Below are positions 36,405 through 45,265 of a DNA stretch of 64,000 nt, piece by piece. Position 1 is the first letter of the stretch. Each line of letters starts with the position of its first letter. The translations under genes and the position numbers were made by a program. Origin of the DNA: Thermoanaerobacter uzonensis DSM 18761. GTDB taxonomy: Bacteria > Bacillota > Thermoanaerobacteria > Thermoanaerobacterales > Thermoanaerobacteraceae. The DNA lies in NCBI RefSeq assembly GCF_900129115.1, contig NZ_FQUR01000009.1:154557-218556 (forward strand), given 5' to 3'. The notes under the pieces were generated by a model. It was not told where the DNA came from. It did no database searches and saw nothing but the letters and a program-made list of their open reading frames with translations.

Positions 36405-37466
36405 TCAGCTATAAATCTTGGGCTTTTCAATGTTTCTTAAAACTCTTAATGCACCATCTCTTAAAGCTTCCATTTCATCTCCCCCTGGATAAAGAGTTAT
36501 AGGTGCAATAAAGCTAGTCATATCAATGATTATCTCTATTAATCGTTTAGAATAAGCAAGTCCACCAGTTAAAATTATTGATTTCACATCCCCCTTTAAT
36601 ACTGCCGCCATTCTGCCAATTTCCTTTGCAATTTGATAAGCCATAGCTTCAAAAACTAATTTAGCTTTTTTATCACCATTTTGTATCCGTCTCTCTACTT
36701 CTCTCGCATCATTTGTCCCAAGATGTGCTATCATCCCACCCATACCCACAATTTTTTTCTTCATCTCATCAAAACTGTATTTACCTGAATAACAAAGGTC
36801 AACAACTTTCATCGATGGCAGGCTGCCTGTCCTCTCAGGAGAAAAAGGCCCCATTTGATTTGCATTGTTTACATCTACAATTTTCCCTTCTTTAATTGCT
36901 GCTACAGAAATACCTCCCCCCATGTGAGCTACAACAAGATTTAACTCCTCTTCCTTAACACTATTTTCCATTGCATATCGATGAACACACGCTTTTATGT
37001 TTAAAGCATGAGATTGACTTTTTCTTGGAAGCTCAGGAAGGCCAGAAATCCTTGCAACATCTTCCATTTCATCAACAGCTACAGGATCTAATGTATAAAC
37101 AGGAATATTATGTTTATCTCCTATAGCTCTTCCAATTAGTCCACCGAGATTTGAAGCATGTTCACCTCCAACTCCCCTTCTCAAATCCTCAAGCATAATA
37201 TCGTTTACAAAATAAGTACCACTTTGAACTGGTTTAATAAGTCCTCCTCTTACCACAATTGCAGATATTTCTTTCAAGTTTATGTTGTTTCGCTCTATCC
37301 AATCATTTATAGCATTTAACCTTAAGTCAAATTGCTCAATGATACTCTTATATCTTTTAAGCGCTTCAATATCGTGGACAATCTCCGTTTTTACAATTTC
37401 TTTTTCCTCTTCATACAATGCTACTTTAGTAGAAGTAGAACCCGGATTGATAACTAAAACTTTCAA
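36405..37466 (-). CDS. buk: Butyrate kinase, copy 2
   Basis: 353 residues from the TTG at 37466, with AGGTGA five bases upstream; a GTG three codons earlier overlaps that ribosome site. Signatures: [66 protein letters not shown]. It is the first gene of buk-ptb-leucine dehydrogenase. A promoter with a good sigma-H fit lies about 95 bases upstream. Confidence 0.94.
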   Translation of the reverse strand: MKVLVINPGSTSTKVALYEEEKEIVKTEIVHDIEALKRYKSIIEQFDLRLNAINDWIERNNINLKEISAIVVRGGLIKPVQSGTYFVNDIMLEDLRRGVGGEHASNLGGLIGRAIGDKHNIPVYTLDPVAVDEMEDVARISGLPELPRKSQSHALNIKACVHRYAMENSVKEEELNLVVAHMGGGISVAAIKEGKIVDVNNANQMGPFSPERTGSLPSMKVVDLCYSGKYSFDEMKKKIVGMGGMIAHLGTNDAREVERRIQNGDKKAKLVFEAMAYQIAKEIGRMAAVLKGDVKSIILTGGLAYSKRLIEIIIDMTSFIAPITLYPGGDEMEALRDGALRVLRNIEKPKIYS

Positions 37467-37554
37467 CAGGTTCACCTGCCCTTCTTAATACATAATATGA
37501 AGTTCTATTACAATTTTTGAGTGTTATTAAAAATTTTTTAACCTTACAATATTT

Positions 37555-37583
37555 TAATTCTACATATTTATCAAAAATCCTTC
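37555..37583 (-). promoter_or_regulatory. Sigma-H type (or sigma-A) promoter of the buk-ptb-ldh operon
   Basis: On the minus strand GAAGGATTT, 11 bases, GTAGAATTA matches RnAGGAwWW-N11-RnnGAATWW at all positions. An overlapping sigma-A reading, TTGATA-N17-TATTGT, is also possible. Confidence 0.45.
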
Positions 37584-37645
37584 TCTTAAATTAAAATTTT
37601 TTTATAAAGACTTTATATTTTGTGGAATTGATAGATTTTTAGCAA

Positions 37646-37671
37646 AATTAACAGGCGGGAATTACCCGCCT
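37646..37671 (-). terminator. Terminator after ybbR
   Basis: AGGCGGG/CCCGCCT stem with a five-base loop, then GTTAATTTTG on the minus strand, touching the ybbR stop codon. Confidence 0.7.
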
Positions 37672-38860
37672 ATTGAATATTAACAGTTACTTTTTCAGGT
37701 TTAATCCTAATTATTTGCAAATTCAAGTTAGTATTTATATTTACAGTTAAAGAATGATCACCCATTGGCAGATTGGTTACATCTATATATGCGTTAAAAT
37801 CGGAAGCTGTAGCTCCATTAACTACACTTTCTGGGCCAGATATAGTAATGACTAAATCTGGATTTTGAATTACAACATTTTTGTTGTCTGCTCCTTTTAT
37901 ATCTATATTGCTTATAGTAATCTCTTTAGTCGCTATTTTTTGTATATCCACATATACTTTTGCATTAATATCACTTTTAACAAGTTTCACACCATCTGGC
38001 AAATCAAAAGGTACATTTTCAGTGACAGGTTCATTTTTCCCAGAAATATCGATTTGCTTAGTACTTATAGATTTTATCGTATTTAGGACAGTCTCATCAC
38101 CAGTAATATACACATACTCTGGCAGTACATTTACAGATGCTATCATATATCCTTCCATTGGTTTTCCGAATATTTTAGGAACTACAGGCACACGTATAGA
38201 TTTATTTACAGGAATATATACTTCCACAAGATTAGGAGTAATAGTAACGCCTTTTACTTCTTTTCCTTCTCTGTCAACAGCAACCACTGGAACAGAGATT
38301 TTTACATCCTCTTTTTTATAAGAAACATTGACCCCAGCTATCACATTTTTTATAAGATTAATTTTACTTTCTGGCCCAATCACCAATACTTCTCCCGGCG
38401 TGGGGACAGCAGGTTGCATAGCATAGCCATCCATCACATTGCCAATTACTTTTACAGTAACTGGCATTTGCGTTTTTGCAATATTATCTATTTCTACTTT
38501 TATTTCTGACGGATTTATTGAAACTAAAGAGACATTTCTAGGTAATCCTTCCACTGTAACAGGAATGACATTTGTCCCGTTAGAATTTACTCTGCTTAGA
38601 TCTGCAAAAGCTGATATATTCTGAGCTGCTATATTTAAAACATCACTTCGTCTTCCTCTTACTTTTACATTCACTGTATAATTTTTTTCGTCTAAAACAA
38701 TAAGTCCTTTTTTCTCTAATGTATCGCTATTGGTTAATTTGACAGGCACATTGCTTATTTCATAAGGAATCTCTGGATTCTCTTCTCCCATTACATAAAG
38801 CCACAGTAAAAAAGCCAATACTACTGACAGCAGTTTTATTGTAAAATCTTTAGTCAGCAT
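37670..38860 (-). CDS. ybbR: YbbR/CdaR-like regulator of diadenylate cyclase
   Basis: 396 residues. An N-terminal membrane anchor (about 8-22, IKLLSVVLAFLLWLYVMG) is followed by four YbbR beta repeats outside the membrane, each about 80 residues with a VSLVSINPSEIKVEI-like motif. In Bacillus the equivalent CdaR binds and modulates CdaA. The gene overlaps the end of cdaA by 11 bases. Unlike in most Firmicutes, glmM does not follow. Confidence 0.9.
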   Translation of the reverse strand: MLTKDFTIKLLSVVLAFLLWLYVMGEENPEIPYEISNVPVKLTNSDTLEKKGLIVLDEKNYTVNVKVRGRRSDVLNIAAQNISAFADLSRVNSNGTNVIPVTVEGLPRNVSLVSINPSEIKVEIDNIAKTQMPVTVKVIGNVMDGYAMQPAVPTPGEVLVIGPESKINLIKNVIAGVNVSYKKEDVKISVPVVAVDREGKEVKGVTITPNLVEVYIPVNKSIRVPVVPKIFGKPMEGYMIASVNVLPEYVYITGDETVLNTIKSISTKQIDISGKNEPVTENVPFDLPDGVKLVKSDINAKVYVDIQKIATKEITISNIDIKGADNKNVVIQNPDLVITISGPESVVNGATASDFNAYIDVTNLPMGDHSLTVNINTNLNLQIIRIKPEKVTVNIQ

Positions 38861-39683
38861 GTTTGTTCCCCCATTTTTTCCATACAGGCTTCTTGTTTTC
38901 TTTTACTTCAAAGATGCTGGACAATACCTCTTTCAAAGTTTTTGCATCTAAATGTCTTGAAAGTCTGCCATTTTGTGCAAGAGAAATAGTGCCTGTCTCT
39001 TCAGAAACGATTATCGCAACTGCATCAGATATTTCAGTAACACCTATCCCCGCTCTATGGCGTGTTCCCAATTCACTGCTTAGATTTTGGTTGTCTGTTA
39101 AAGGCAAAAAACAACCCGCCGCCATAATCCTATCTCCACGAATTATGACAGCTCCATCGTGTAAAGGCGTATTCGGTATAAAGGTATTTATTAAAAGCTC
39201 GCTGGAAATCTTAGAATCCATGGCTATACCAGTTTCAATAAGTTCATTAAGGCCTGTCTCCCTTTCTAAAACAATTAAAGCCCCTATTTTTGAGCGAGAC
39301 AAAAATTGCACCGCATCGCATATCTCTCCCAGCACCTCTGACATATCTTTTTCCTCTTCATTAAAAAAGAAGAAATTTTTACCCAAGAATCCACTCCTAC
39401 CCAAAGATTCTAATCCACGCCTTAACTCCGGCTGAAAAACAATTAAAAGCGCAATAACCCCTACCGTCATAGCATTTCGCAATATATAATTGACTGTCCT
39501 AAGTTGTAGCCATTCACTCACTTTGGTAATCACAATTAAAACGGCAAGCCCTTTAAGCAACTGCTCTGCTCGTGTTTTGTGTATTACCAAAATTAAGCGA
39601 TATAGGACATAAGCTATTATTAAAATATCTATCACATCGTTAATGCGCATTGTTTTTATGATATCTATAAGTCCATTAAACAA
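38850..39683 (-). CDS. cdaA: Diadenylate cyclase CdaA
   Basis: About 277 residues starting at TTG 39683, with AGGTGA five bases before it (a GTG at 39692 overlaps that site). Three N-terminal membrane helices (20-90) precede the DAC domain, which carries the catalytic motifs LHDGAVIIRG and GTRHRAGIG. It condenses two ATP to c-di-AMP, controlling potassium and osmotic balance and wall homeostasis. The membrane part interacts with YbbR. Confidence 0.95.
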   Translation of the reverse strand: MFNGLIDIIKTMRINDVIDILIIAYVLYRLILVIHKTRAEQLLKGLAVLIVITKVSEWLQLRTVNYILRNAMTVGVIALLIVFQPELRRGLESLGRSGFLGKNFFFFNEEEKDMSEVLGEICDAVQFLSRSKIGALIVLERETGLNELIETGIAMDSKISSELLINTFIPNTPLHDGAVIIRGDRIMAAGCFLPLTDNQNLSSELGTRHRAGIGVTEISDAVAIIVSEETGTISLAQNGRLSRHLDAKTLKEVLSSIFEVKENKKPVWKKWGNKHAD

Positions 39684-39824
39684 AAAGTTCACCTCTCAAG
39701 GCTTTGTGGTAAATTGTGTGTACATATTAATTATACAACAAATTTGAATAAAAAATAATTTAAACTGAATTAAATTTTAATTAAAGTGGAAAAATTATTT
39801 TAGCAAAAAATAAGGAGGATGAAA

Positions 39825-40484
39825 ATGAATAAAGATGAAATTATAGAAAAAAATATAAAGGAAAAATTAGAAAAGGAAAGGATGTCTTACGGAGCAGATG
39901 TAAATGTCCGATGTATAAATGGTTATGTAACTTTGTATGGAATAGTAGATAACTTATCCGAAAAAAATTATGCTCAAAAAATAGCAGAAAGCGTAGAAGG
40001 TGTAAAAAAAGTAGAAAATAATATCACAATTGCAATAGACAGCAAAATAACAGACAAAGATATAAAGCAGGGTGTTTTGAGAAACCTTCAAAACTCCAAA
40101 TTTCATGAAGAAATAGGAGAATTAGGTGTTGATGTAACCGACGGTACCGTAACTTTATATGGGAAGATTAATAACGCACAGCAAGAAATAGAAAGCATAA
40201 GTCAAGCAGCTCAAGCCATGGGTGTCAAAAGTGTAATAAGCAAATTAGAACTTAACAAAGAGCATAAAATAGATGATGTATCTCTCGTAAATTTAGTAGT
40301 ACAAAAGCTGTCTCGTTATGATTTGAGTTTGCCTGATTTAGTTATTACAGCAAACAACGGGGCAATAACATTAAGTGGATATGTGAATAATTTAAAAGAA
40401 AAAGAATTAGTCAATGAAGCAGCTCAAAGCGTAAATGGGGTAAAAAAAGTGATAAATCATATAAAGATTAGAGAGAAGTCATAG
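39825..40484 (+). CDS. Protein with three BON domains
   Basis: 219 residues from the second ATG (39825), six bases after AAGGAGG. It has three successive BON-type repeats (about 7-70, 78-140, 150-216), each with the pattern GYVTLYGIVDN, GTVTLYGKINN or GAITLSGYVNN followed by a helix and GVKKVxN. No signal peptide or membrane segment is visible, although BON proteins are usually envelope or periplasmic; here it appears cytoplasmic. Monocistronic; its stop lies in a terminator shared with uspA. Confidence 0.85.
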   Translation: MNKDEIIEKNIKEKLEKERMSYGADVNVRCINGYVTLYGIVDNLSEKNYAQKIAESVEGVKKVENNITIAIDSKITDKDIKQGVLRNLQNSKFHEEIGELGVDVTDGTVTLYGKINNAQQEIESISQAAQAMGVKSVISKLELNKEHKIDDVSLVNLVVQKLSRYDLSLPDLVITANNGAITLSGYVNNLKEKELVNEAAQSVNGVKKVINHIKIREKS

Positions 40485-40508
40485 AAAGATATGTTATTCT
40501 ATGACTTC
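40475..40508. terminator. Bidirectional terminator
   Basis: GAAGTCATAGAA/TTCTATGACTTC perfect 12-bp stem with a ten-base loop between two convergent genes. Confidence 0.7.
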
Positions 40509-40907
40509 TATTCTTATGTCATTCTTTTCTACTTCTTTTTTCAATGGATTTATCACATCTCCATGAAGTATAACATCCAGAGCAGACCTTAAAGACTTGC
40601 CTACTATTATCTCGGTTATATTGTTTTCTTTCGCAAATTCTGCCAGCGTTTTTGAGATTTTTTTACCTACCAAAATAGAAACTCTGCCACCCATTTTTTG
40701 TGCTAAATCGAAGAGCTCTAGTAACACTTTGTTTTGTTTTAAATCATTAGAGATGTCGTTATTTTTGTTAACGTATACAACACAAAACTCACCATTAGTT
40801 TCTTTTGCTCTTTCAGCACCTCTTTCCACAAGCCTGCGGCAGCTTTTCTGCGGGGTCACGCATACCATGATCCTGCTCTTCACGCCAGGCTCGTAACTTA
40901 AAACCAT
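40494..40907 (-). CDS. Universal stress protein (KdpD-type Usp domain)
   Basis: 137 residues. The IMVCVTPQKSCRRLVERGAERAKE start resembles the Usp domain found inside KdpD sensor kinases. The KISKTLAEFAKENNITEIIVGKS segment follows the fold. No ATP-binding GxxG-9x-G(S/T) motif is obvious. It could sense a nucleotide or ion signal; c-di-AMP binding by KdpD Usp domains is known, and cdaA lies 2 kb away, but binding here is not shown by the sequence. Confidence 0.8.
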   Translation of the reverse strand: MVLSYEPGVKSRIMVCVTPQKSCRRLVERGAERAKETNGEFCVVYVNKNNDISNDLKQNKVLLELFDLAQKMGGRVSILVGKKISKTLAEFAKENNITEIIVGKSLRSALDVILHGDVINPLKKEVEKNDIRIEVIE

Positions 40908-41006
40908 TTTAATAAACCCCTTTCAGGTGCATACTTTCCCTTCCAATATTATTATATGTGAATTCTCTACTTTATGTCAAATTTATTAATAAGCCTTATA
41001 TTCTTT

Positions 41007-43187
41007 TTAGATGTAACTGGTTTCTTTTTTTAATCCTTTTATAAATTCTTTTAAATACCTTATATCTTCTTGAGAAGGTGTTTTACCTCCATAAACTGTT
41101 TCATTGTATATCCGCGTAACTTCACTGAAACCTATATATCCATTTCCTAAGACTCTTTTTTGATATTCCAAAGGAGTTTCTGTATCTAACATTTTCAAGC
41201 CTTTTTTAGCTAAATACTTTACAATTTTTTCATAATAATATATCGTCAAAAACTTATTGTCCAAATTATTAATTTTTTTCTTCCGATCCCACCAATATAA
41301 AGAAATTATTGTCACTAAAGTCACTATCAATATTAAGCCAAAACGTAAAATATTAAATCTATTATCACTAAAAGAAGCAATTTCCTGAGAAGTTGTCTTC
41401 GTATTATCACTTTGTTGCAGTTTATCGACTGTGCTATGGGAATCTTTACTCCCGTTATCTGGTTGTAATTCCATATCATTTTCTAAATTTAAGTGATTAT
41501 TATTTGAGAGGGACATCGGAAATTCTAATGAGGGATAATTAGGTGTTGGTTCAAAAGTAATCCAACCGTAGTCATCAAAATATACCTCTACCCACGCGTG
41601 AGCATTAGCAGCGGTAATCCTGTATTTGCCATCACTACTAGGTGCTGACGGCATTCTAAATCCCACTACATATCTTGCAGGAATTCCAATTGTCCTGAGC
41701 ATAATCACCATTGCTGTCGCATAATAAGAACAATATCCTTTTTTTAGATCGAATAAAAAATAGTCAACAAAATCTCTATCCGAAGGAGTAGGAGGAACAT
41801 CTAAAGAATAGGGGTATTGTCTTAAATATTCTTCCACTGCTTTTACCTTATCATAGAGAGTTTTTTTGTCTTTTGTGATAGAATAAGCTAAATCTTTCAC
41901 TCTTTCTGGTAGAAGAGTAGCTGGATAAGACAAATATCTTCTTCTTTCTTCACCTTTTAAAGTCTCGTTACCTTTTTGCCTCAGTGAATTTAAATCAATT
42001 TGTGGCTTTAAATAAGTAACAACATAAGGCTCTCCAGTACCATGAGAGGTTTTTGCTCTTAAGTTTAAATTATCAACTTCATAATAAAAATCATAGCTTA
42101 GTTTATAAGGTTGCCAAGGAGAAAAAAGAAAATCTGACTTAATTTTTAGTGGAATTATTGTAATAGTTTTTACTTCAAAATTTACATTATTACTGAAAGT
42201 TGGCGGAATTTTATCGCTGCTTTCTACATACATATACTGTTGTCTAGAATTTTCCCATCTACTAGAAAAATTATCATAAATTAAAGGACTTTTTGAGGAA
42301 TAAGTATAAGTATCATAGACCATTCCCCTAAGGTAAGTGCTTTCATCGGCTTCTACTTCCATTATTAAAAAATTACTCGGTTTCACATTTCCGCCTAATT
42401 CATTGGCAAAAGTAGTAAAAACCGTTTCCCCAAACCAATCATCATTAGTGCCTTCGCCATTTCTCCAATCTCTAGTAAAAGGAAAAGTATCATAAAACCA
42501 ATTATTCAATGTTTCCCACTTAATAGGTTTAAAGTTTTTCGGCATTAATTGAGCGCTGATAGAGGTAATAGAAGATAGAAAGATTGCAACAATCAAAAAA
42601 ACTGCAATAGGTGCTTTCGCACTGCCTTTTTTAAAATAGTTCTTCATTCCAATATCTATAAAACAAAGCGTAATATAGACTGTCATATAGAAGTAAGCAG
42701 CATCTACATAATTATACCACTGCACAACAAAAAACAATATTCCTGAAAATAAAGTTAAAAACCAACTCCTCATGATAATATTTAATAACGTAATAATCAG
42801 TGTTACTATAACAACAGTTATTATAATCATAAAAAATCTATATTTTTCTGTTAAAAGGTCAAAGCCTGGAGGCGAAATTGTATAATTCATATAAATATCC
42901 GCCCATTTTATAAAACCATCAATATAAGATACAATGTTCACTAATAAGCTACGATATTTGATAAAAACTATGACATCTATAAGCAAAAGGCCTGTAAGCA
43001 AAAATATTATCAGTTGTGGCCTTTTGAGCAAAAAAGCAAAAAATATTACTAATGCTATATCTAATAGTAAAAGATAATAGAAAGGATATGCAAATCTAAA
43101 GCCGCCAACAGCAGATAATATAACCACAAGAGACAGAGCAATTGTCATAATGTGTTCATGCAAACTCTTTTTTAGCTCTTTTGACAT
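41007..43187 (-). CDS. Transglutaminase-like membrane protein (TgpA type)
   Basis: 726 residues from ATG 43187 behind GGGGGAAG. The first 200 residues form six to seven membrane helices. An extracytoplasmic part then carries the transglutaminase core, with the catalytic cysteine in KKGYCSYYATAMVIMLR and histidine in ANAHAWVEVYFDDYGW. One further membrane helix and a DUF4129-like cytoplasmic tail close the protein. It is the last gene of ppaX-moxR-DUF58-tgpA, overlapping the DUF58 gene by 32 bases. A cell-surface protein-modifying or proteolytic role is likely. Confidence 0.9.
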   Translation of the reverse strand: MSKELKKSLHEHIMTIALSLVVILSAVGGFRFAYPFYYLLLLDIALVIFFAFLLKRPQLIIFLLTGLLLIDVIVFIKYRSLLVNIVSYIDGFIKWADIYMNYTISPPGFDLLTEKYRFFMIIITVVIVTLIITLLNIIMRSWFLTLFSGILFFVVQWYNYVDAAYFYMTVYITLCFIDIGMKNYFKKGSAKAPIAVFLIVAIFLSSITSISAQLMPKNFKPIKWETLNNWFYDTFPFTRDWRNGEGTNDDWFGETVFTTFANELGGNVKPSNFLIMEVEADESTYLRGMVYDTYTYSSKSPLIYDNFSSRWENSRQQYMYVESSDKIPPTFSNNVNFEVKTITIIPLKIKSDFLFSPWQPYKLSYDFYYEVDNLNLRAKTSHGTGEPYVVTYLKPQIDLNSLRQKGNETLKGEERRRYLSYPATLLPERVKDLAYSITKDKKTLYDKVKAVEEYLRQYPYSLDVPPTPSDRDFVDYFLFDLKKGYCSYYATAMVIMLRTIGIPARYVVGFRMPSAPSSDGKYRITAANAHAWVEVYFDDYGWITFEPTPNYPSLEFPMSLSNNNHLNLENDMELQPDNGSKDSHSTVDKLQQSDNTKTTSQEIASFSDNRFNILRFGLILIVTLVTIISLYWWDRKKKINNLDNKFLTIYYYEKIVKYLAKKGLKMLDTETPLEYQKRVLGNGYIGFSEVTRIYNETVYGGKTPSQEDIRYLKEFIKGLKKETSYI

Positions 43188-44310
43188 CTTTCTTCCCCCA
43201 GAAAACAACTTCGATATCTAATTTGTTAATTTTATCTTCAATTTCTTTTGGGTCATTAACATAATAAATTATTAATTCTCTATTACTGTTTCTTAAATTC
43301 ACTAGTTCTCCTAAAATTACATTATTCAAATAAGGAGTTATTAAAATAAGAGTTACATCATAGGGAATACTTTTATATAATCTCAAAAAGTCCTCTAGAC
43401 TTTTTTCGTAAACTGGAAAATTCCTTAAAGAAACCTCAATAAAATTTTTAAAATCATTAATCCTTCTCCCTTTCACTTGAACCATACCAGTATTGTAATC
43501 TATAACACTTACAGGTATGCCGTGCAAAAGGCAAAATTTCGCTATAGATAACATGCACTCCGCACTATTTTCATCCATTATTCCTTGGGTATCCATAGCA
43601 AAATGGTTTTTATCTAAATCCCACAAAATATAAACTTCACTCATCGCGGATACTTGAAATTCTTTCACATAGAATTCTCTTTTCTTTGCTGACACCTTCC
43701 AATGAATCCTTTTAATACTGTCGCCATAATTGTACTTTCTTAATTGCGATATATTAGTATAATCCTCAAAAGCTTTATTTTCTGCCTCTATATTCCCTAA
43801 TTGTTGTCTTGCCTTCAATTCCACCTCTATATTATGAACCCTTGGTAGCACTACAAACTTTAATTTAAAATCATATTTCTTTACTACCTTAAAAATTCCA
43901 AAAGGATCTTTTATCTCTACTTCAAAAGGTCCAAGAAAATATATTCCTCTTTTTGTAATCACAAATTTTTTTTGTACCTTTTTATTTTTAAAAGGCATAA
44001 GATACCATTCTTCTGATTTAACTTTAGCATTTAGTGGAGAATAGTCAATAATTTTGAGATTAAAAACAGGAAAAAAACTATTGTTTATCAAGGTTACTTC
44101 ATAGGCTATCTCTTCTCCAACAGTAATTTCATTTTTATGAGATATAACATGGATATATATAGAATTCTTTATATGCCTTATATACAGGTAATTCAAAAGG
44201 ATAAAAAATGCAAATTCATAGACAAGCAAATAAAGTATTTTCCCACCGCTAAAAATGGCAAAGGCAAAAGAAACTATTAGGAGCAATAAAAGGAAAATTT
44301 TATTATGCAT
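43156..44310 (-). CDS. DUF58 domain protein
   Basis: 384 residues. Two hydrophobic N-terminal helices (about 3-40) are followed by an Ig-like region (VTLINNSFFPVFNLKIIDYSP) and the DUF58/vWA-like domain with RKYNYGDSIKRIHWKVSAKKREFYVKEF. Such proteins work with MoxR ATPases and transglutaminase-like membrane proteins in envelope maturation. It overlaps moxR by eight bases. Confidence 0.9.
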   Translation of the reverse strand: MHNKIFLLLLLIVSFAFAIFSGGKILYLLVYEFAFFILLNYLYIRHIKNSIYIHVISHKNEITVGEEIAYEVTLINNSFFPVFNLKIIDYSPLNAKVKSEEWYLMPFKNKKVQKKFVITKRGIYFLGPFEVEIKDPFGIFKVVKKYDFKLKFVVLPRVHNIEVELKARQQLGNIEAENKAFEDYTNISQLRKYNYGDSIKRIHWKVSAKKREFYVKEFQVSAMSEVYILWDLDKNHFAMDTQGIMDENSAECMLSIAKFCLLHGIPVSVIDYNTGMVQVKGRRINDFKNFIEVSLRNFPVYEKSLEDFLRLYKSIPYDVTLILITPYLNNVILGELVNLRNSNRELIIYYVNDPKEIEDKINKLDIEVVFWGKKDVKRAKKEFA

Positions 44311-45247
44311 ATCTTTTTATCACCGGCACCTTTGTGGTATCTACAATATTTTTAATAAACATTTTCTCGTCCAATCCTTCAAATCTTTCTTCATTTTTTA
44401 AAATGATTCTATGAGATAACACAGGTACCGCTAATTCTTTTACATCATCTGGTAAAACATAATTTCTCCCTTCGCAAAAGGCCTTTGCCTGAGCAGCCCT
44501 CATTAAATTTACAGTAGCTCTTGGACTTGCACCTAACCTTATTGCTTTGCTTTTTCTGGTATTAGCAACTAATGTGACAATATAATTTCTGACCAAGTCA
44601 TCTACATAGACAGACTTTACCTTCATTTGCATTTCCTTTATGTCTTCAGCATCGGCTACTGGAGAAAGAGACTCTAAAGGGTCCTCTTTCTCAAAATTTT
44701 TTAAAATCCTCATTTCTTGATATTCATCGGGATAACCTATCTCTATTTTTATCATAAATCTGTCCAATTGAGCTTCTGGCAATCTAAAAGTCCCTTCATA
44801 TTCAATTGGATTTTGGGTAGCCAATACCATAAAAGGCTTAGGTAAAGAATAAGTAACCCCATCAACAGTTATTTGTCTTTCTTCCATTGCCTCCAAAAGG
44901 CTAGATTGAGTCTTAGGAGAAGTTCTGTTGATTTCATCAGCTAAAACTATCTGACTCATTATAGGACCTGCTTTAAATTCAAAGTCATTCTTTAATTGAT
45001 TGTAAATAGTTATGCCTATAACATCTGAAGGCAACAGGTCCGGTGTAAATTGTATTCGTTTAAATTTAAGATTTACTGATTTAGCCAAAGCCTTAACTAA
45101 AGAAGTTTTTCCTACACCGGGAACATCCTCAATTAGGACGTGCCCTTCAGCCAATAAAGCTATTACCACAAGTTCAATAACTTTTCTTTTTCCTATTATT
45201 ACCTTTTCTATATTCTCTATAATTTTTTCTACAGCAATATTCTCCAT
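44303..45247 (-). CDS. MoxR family AAA+ ATPase
   Basis: 314 residues. Walker A is EDVPGVGKTSLVKALA, Walker B is LADEINRTSPKTQSSLLEAM, sensor 1 is VLATQNPIEYEGTF, and arginine finger/sensor 2 lie in RLGASPRATVNLMRAA. MoxR ATPases act as chaperones for vWA-containing partners, here the DUF58 protein. It lies 18 bases after ppaX. Confidence 0.94.
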   Translation of the reverse strand: MENIAVEKIIENIEKVIIGKRKVIELVVIALLAEGHVLIEDVPGVGKTSLVKALAKSVNLKFKRIQFTPDLLPSDVIGITIYNQLKNDFEFKAGPIMSQIVLADEINRTSPKTQSSLLEAMEERQITVDGVTYSLPKPFMVLATQNPIEYEGTFRLPEAQLDRFMIKIEIGYPDEYQEMRILKNFEKEDPLESLSPVADAEDIKEMQMKVKSVYVDDLVRNYIVTLVANTRKSKAIRLGASPRATVNLMRAAQAKAFCEGRNYVLPDDVKELAVPVLSHRIILKNEERFEGLDEKMFIKNIVDTTKVPVIKRYA

Positions 45248-45265
45248 TTTTACCCCACCATATAT

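Noticed and set aside
37881..38321. Plus-strand open frames opposite ybbR and cdaA (also 38863-39435)
   Set aside because: Shadows of the YbbR repeats and the DAC domain, without start signals.
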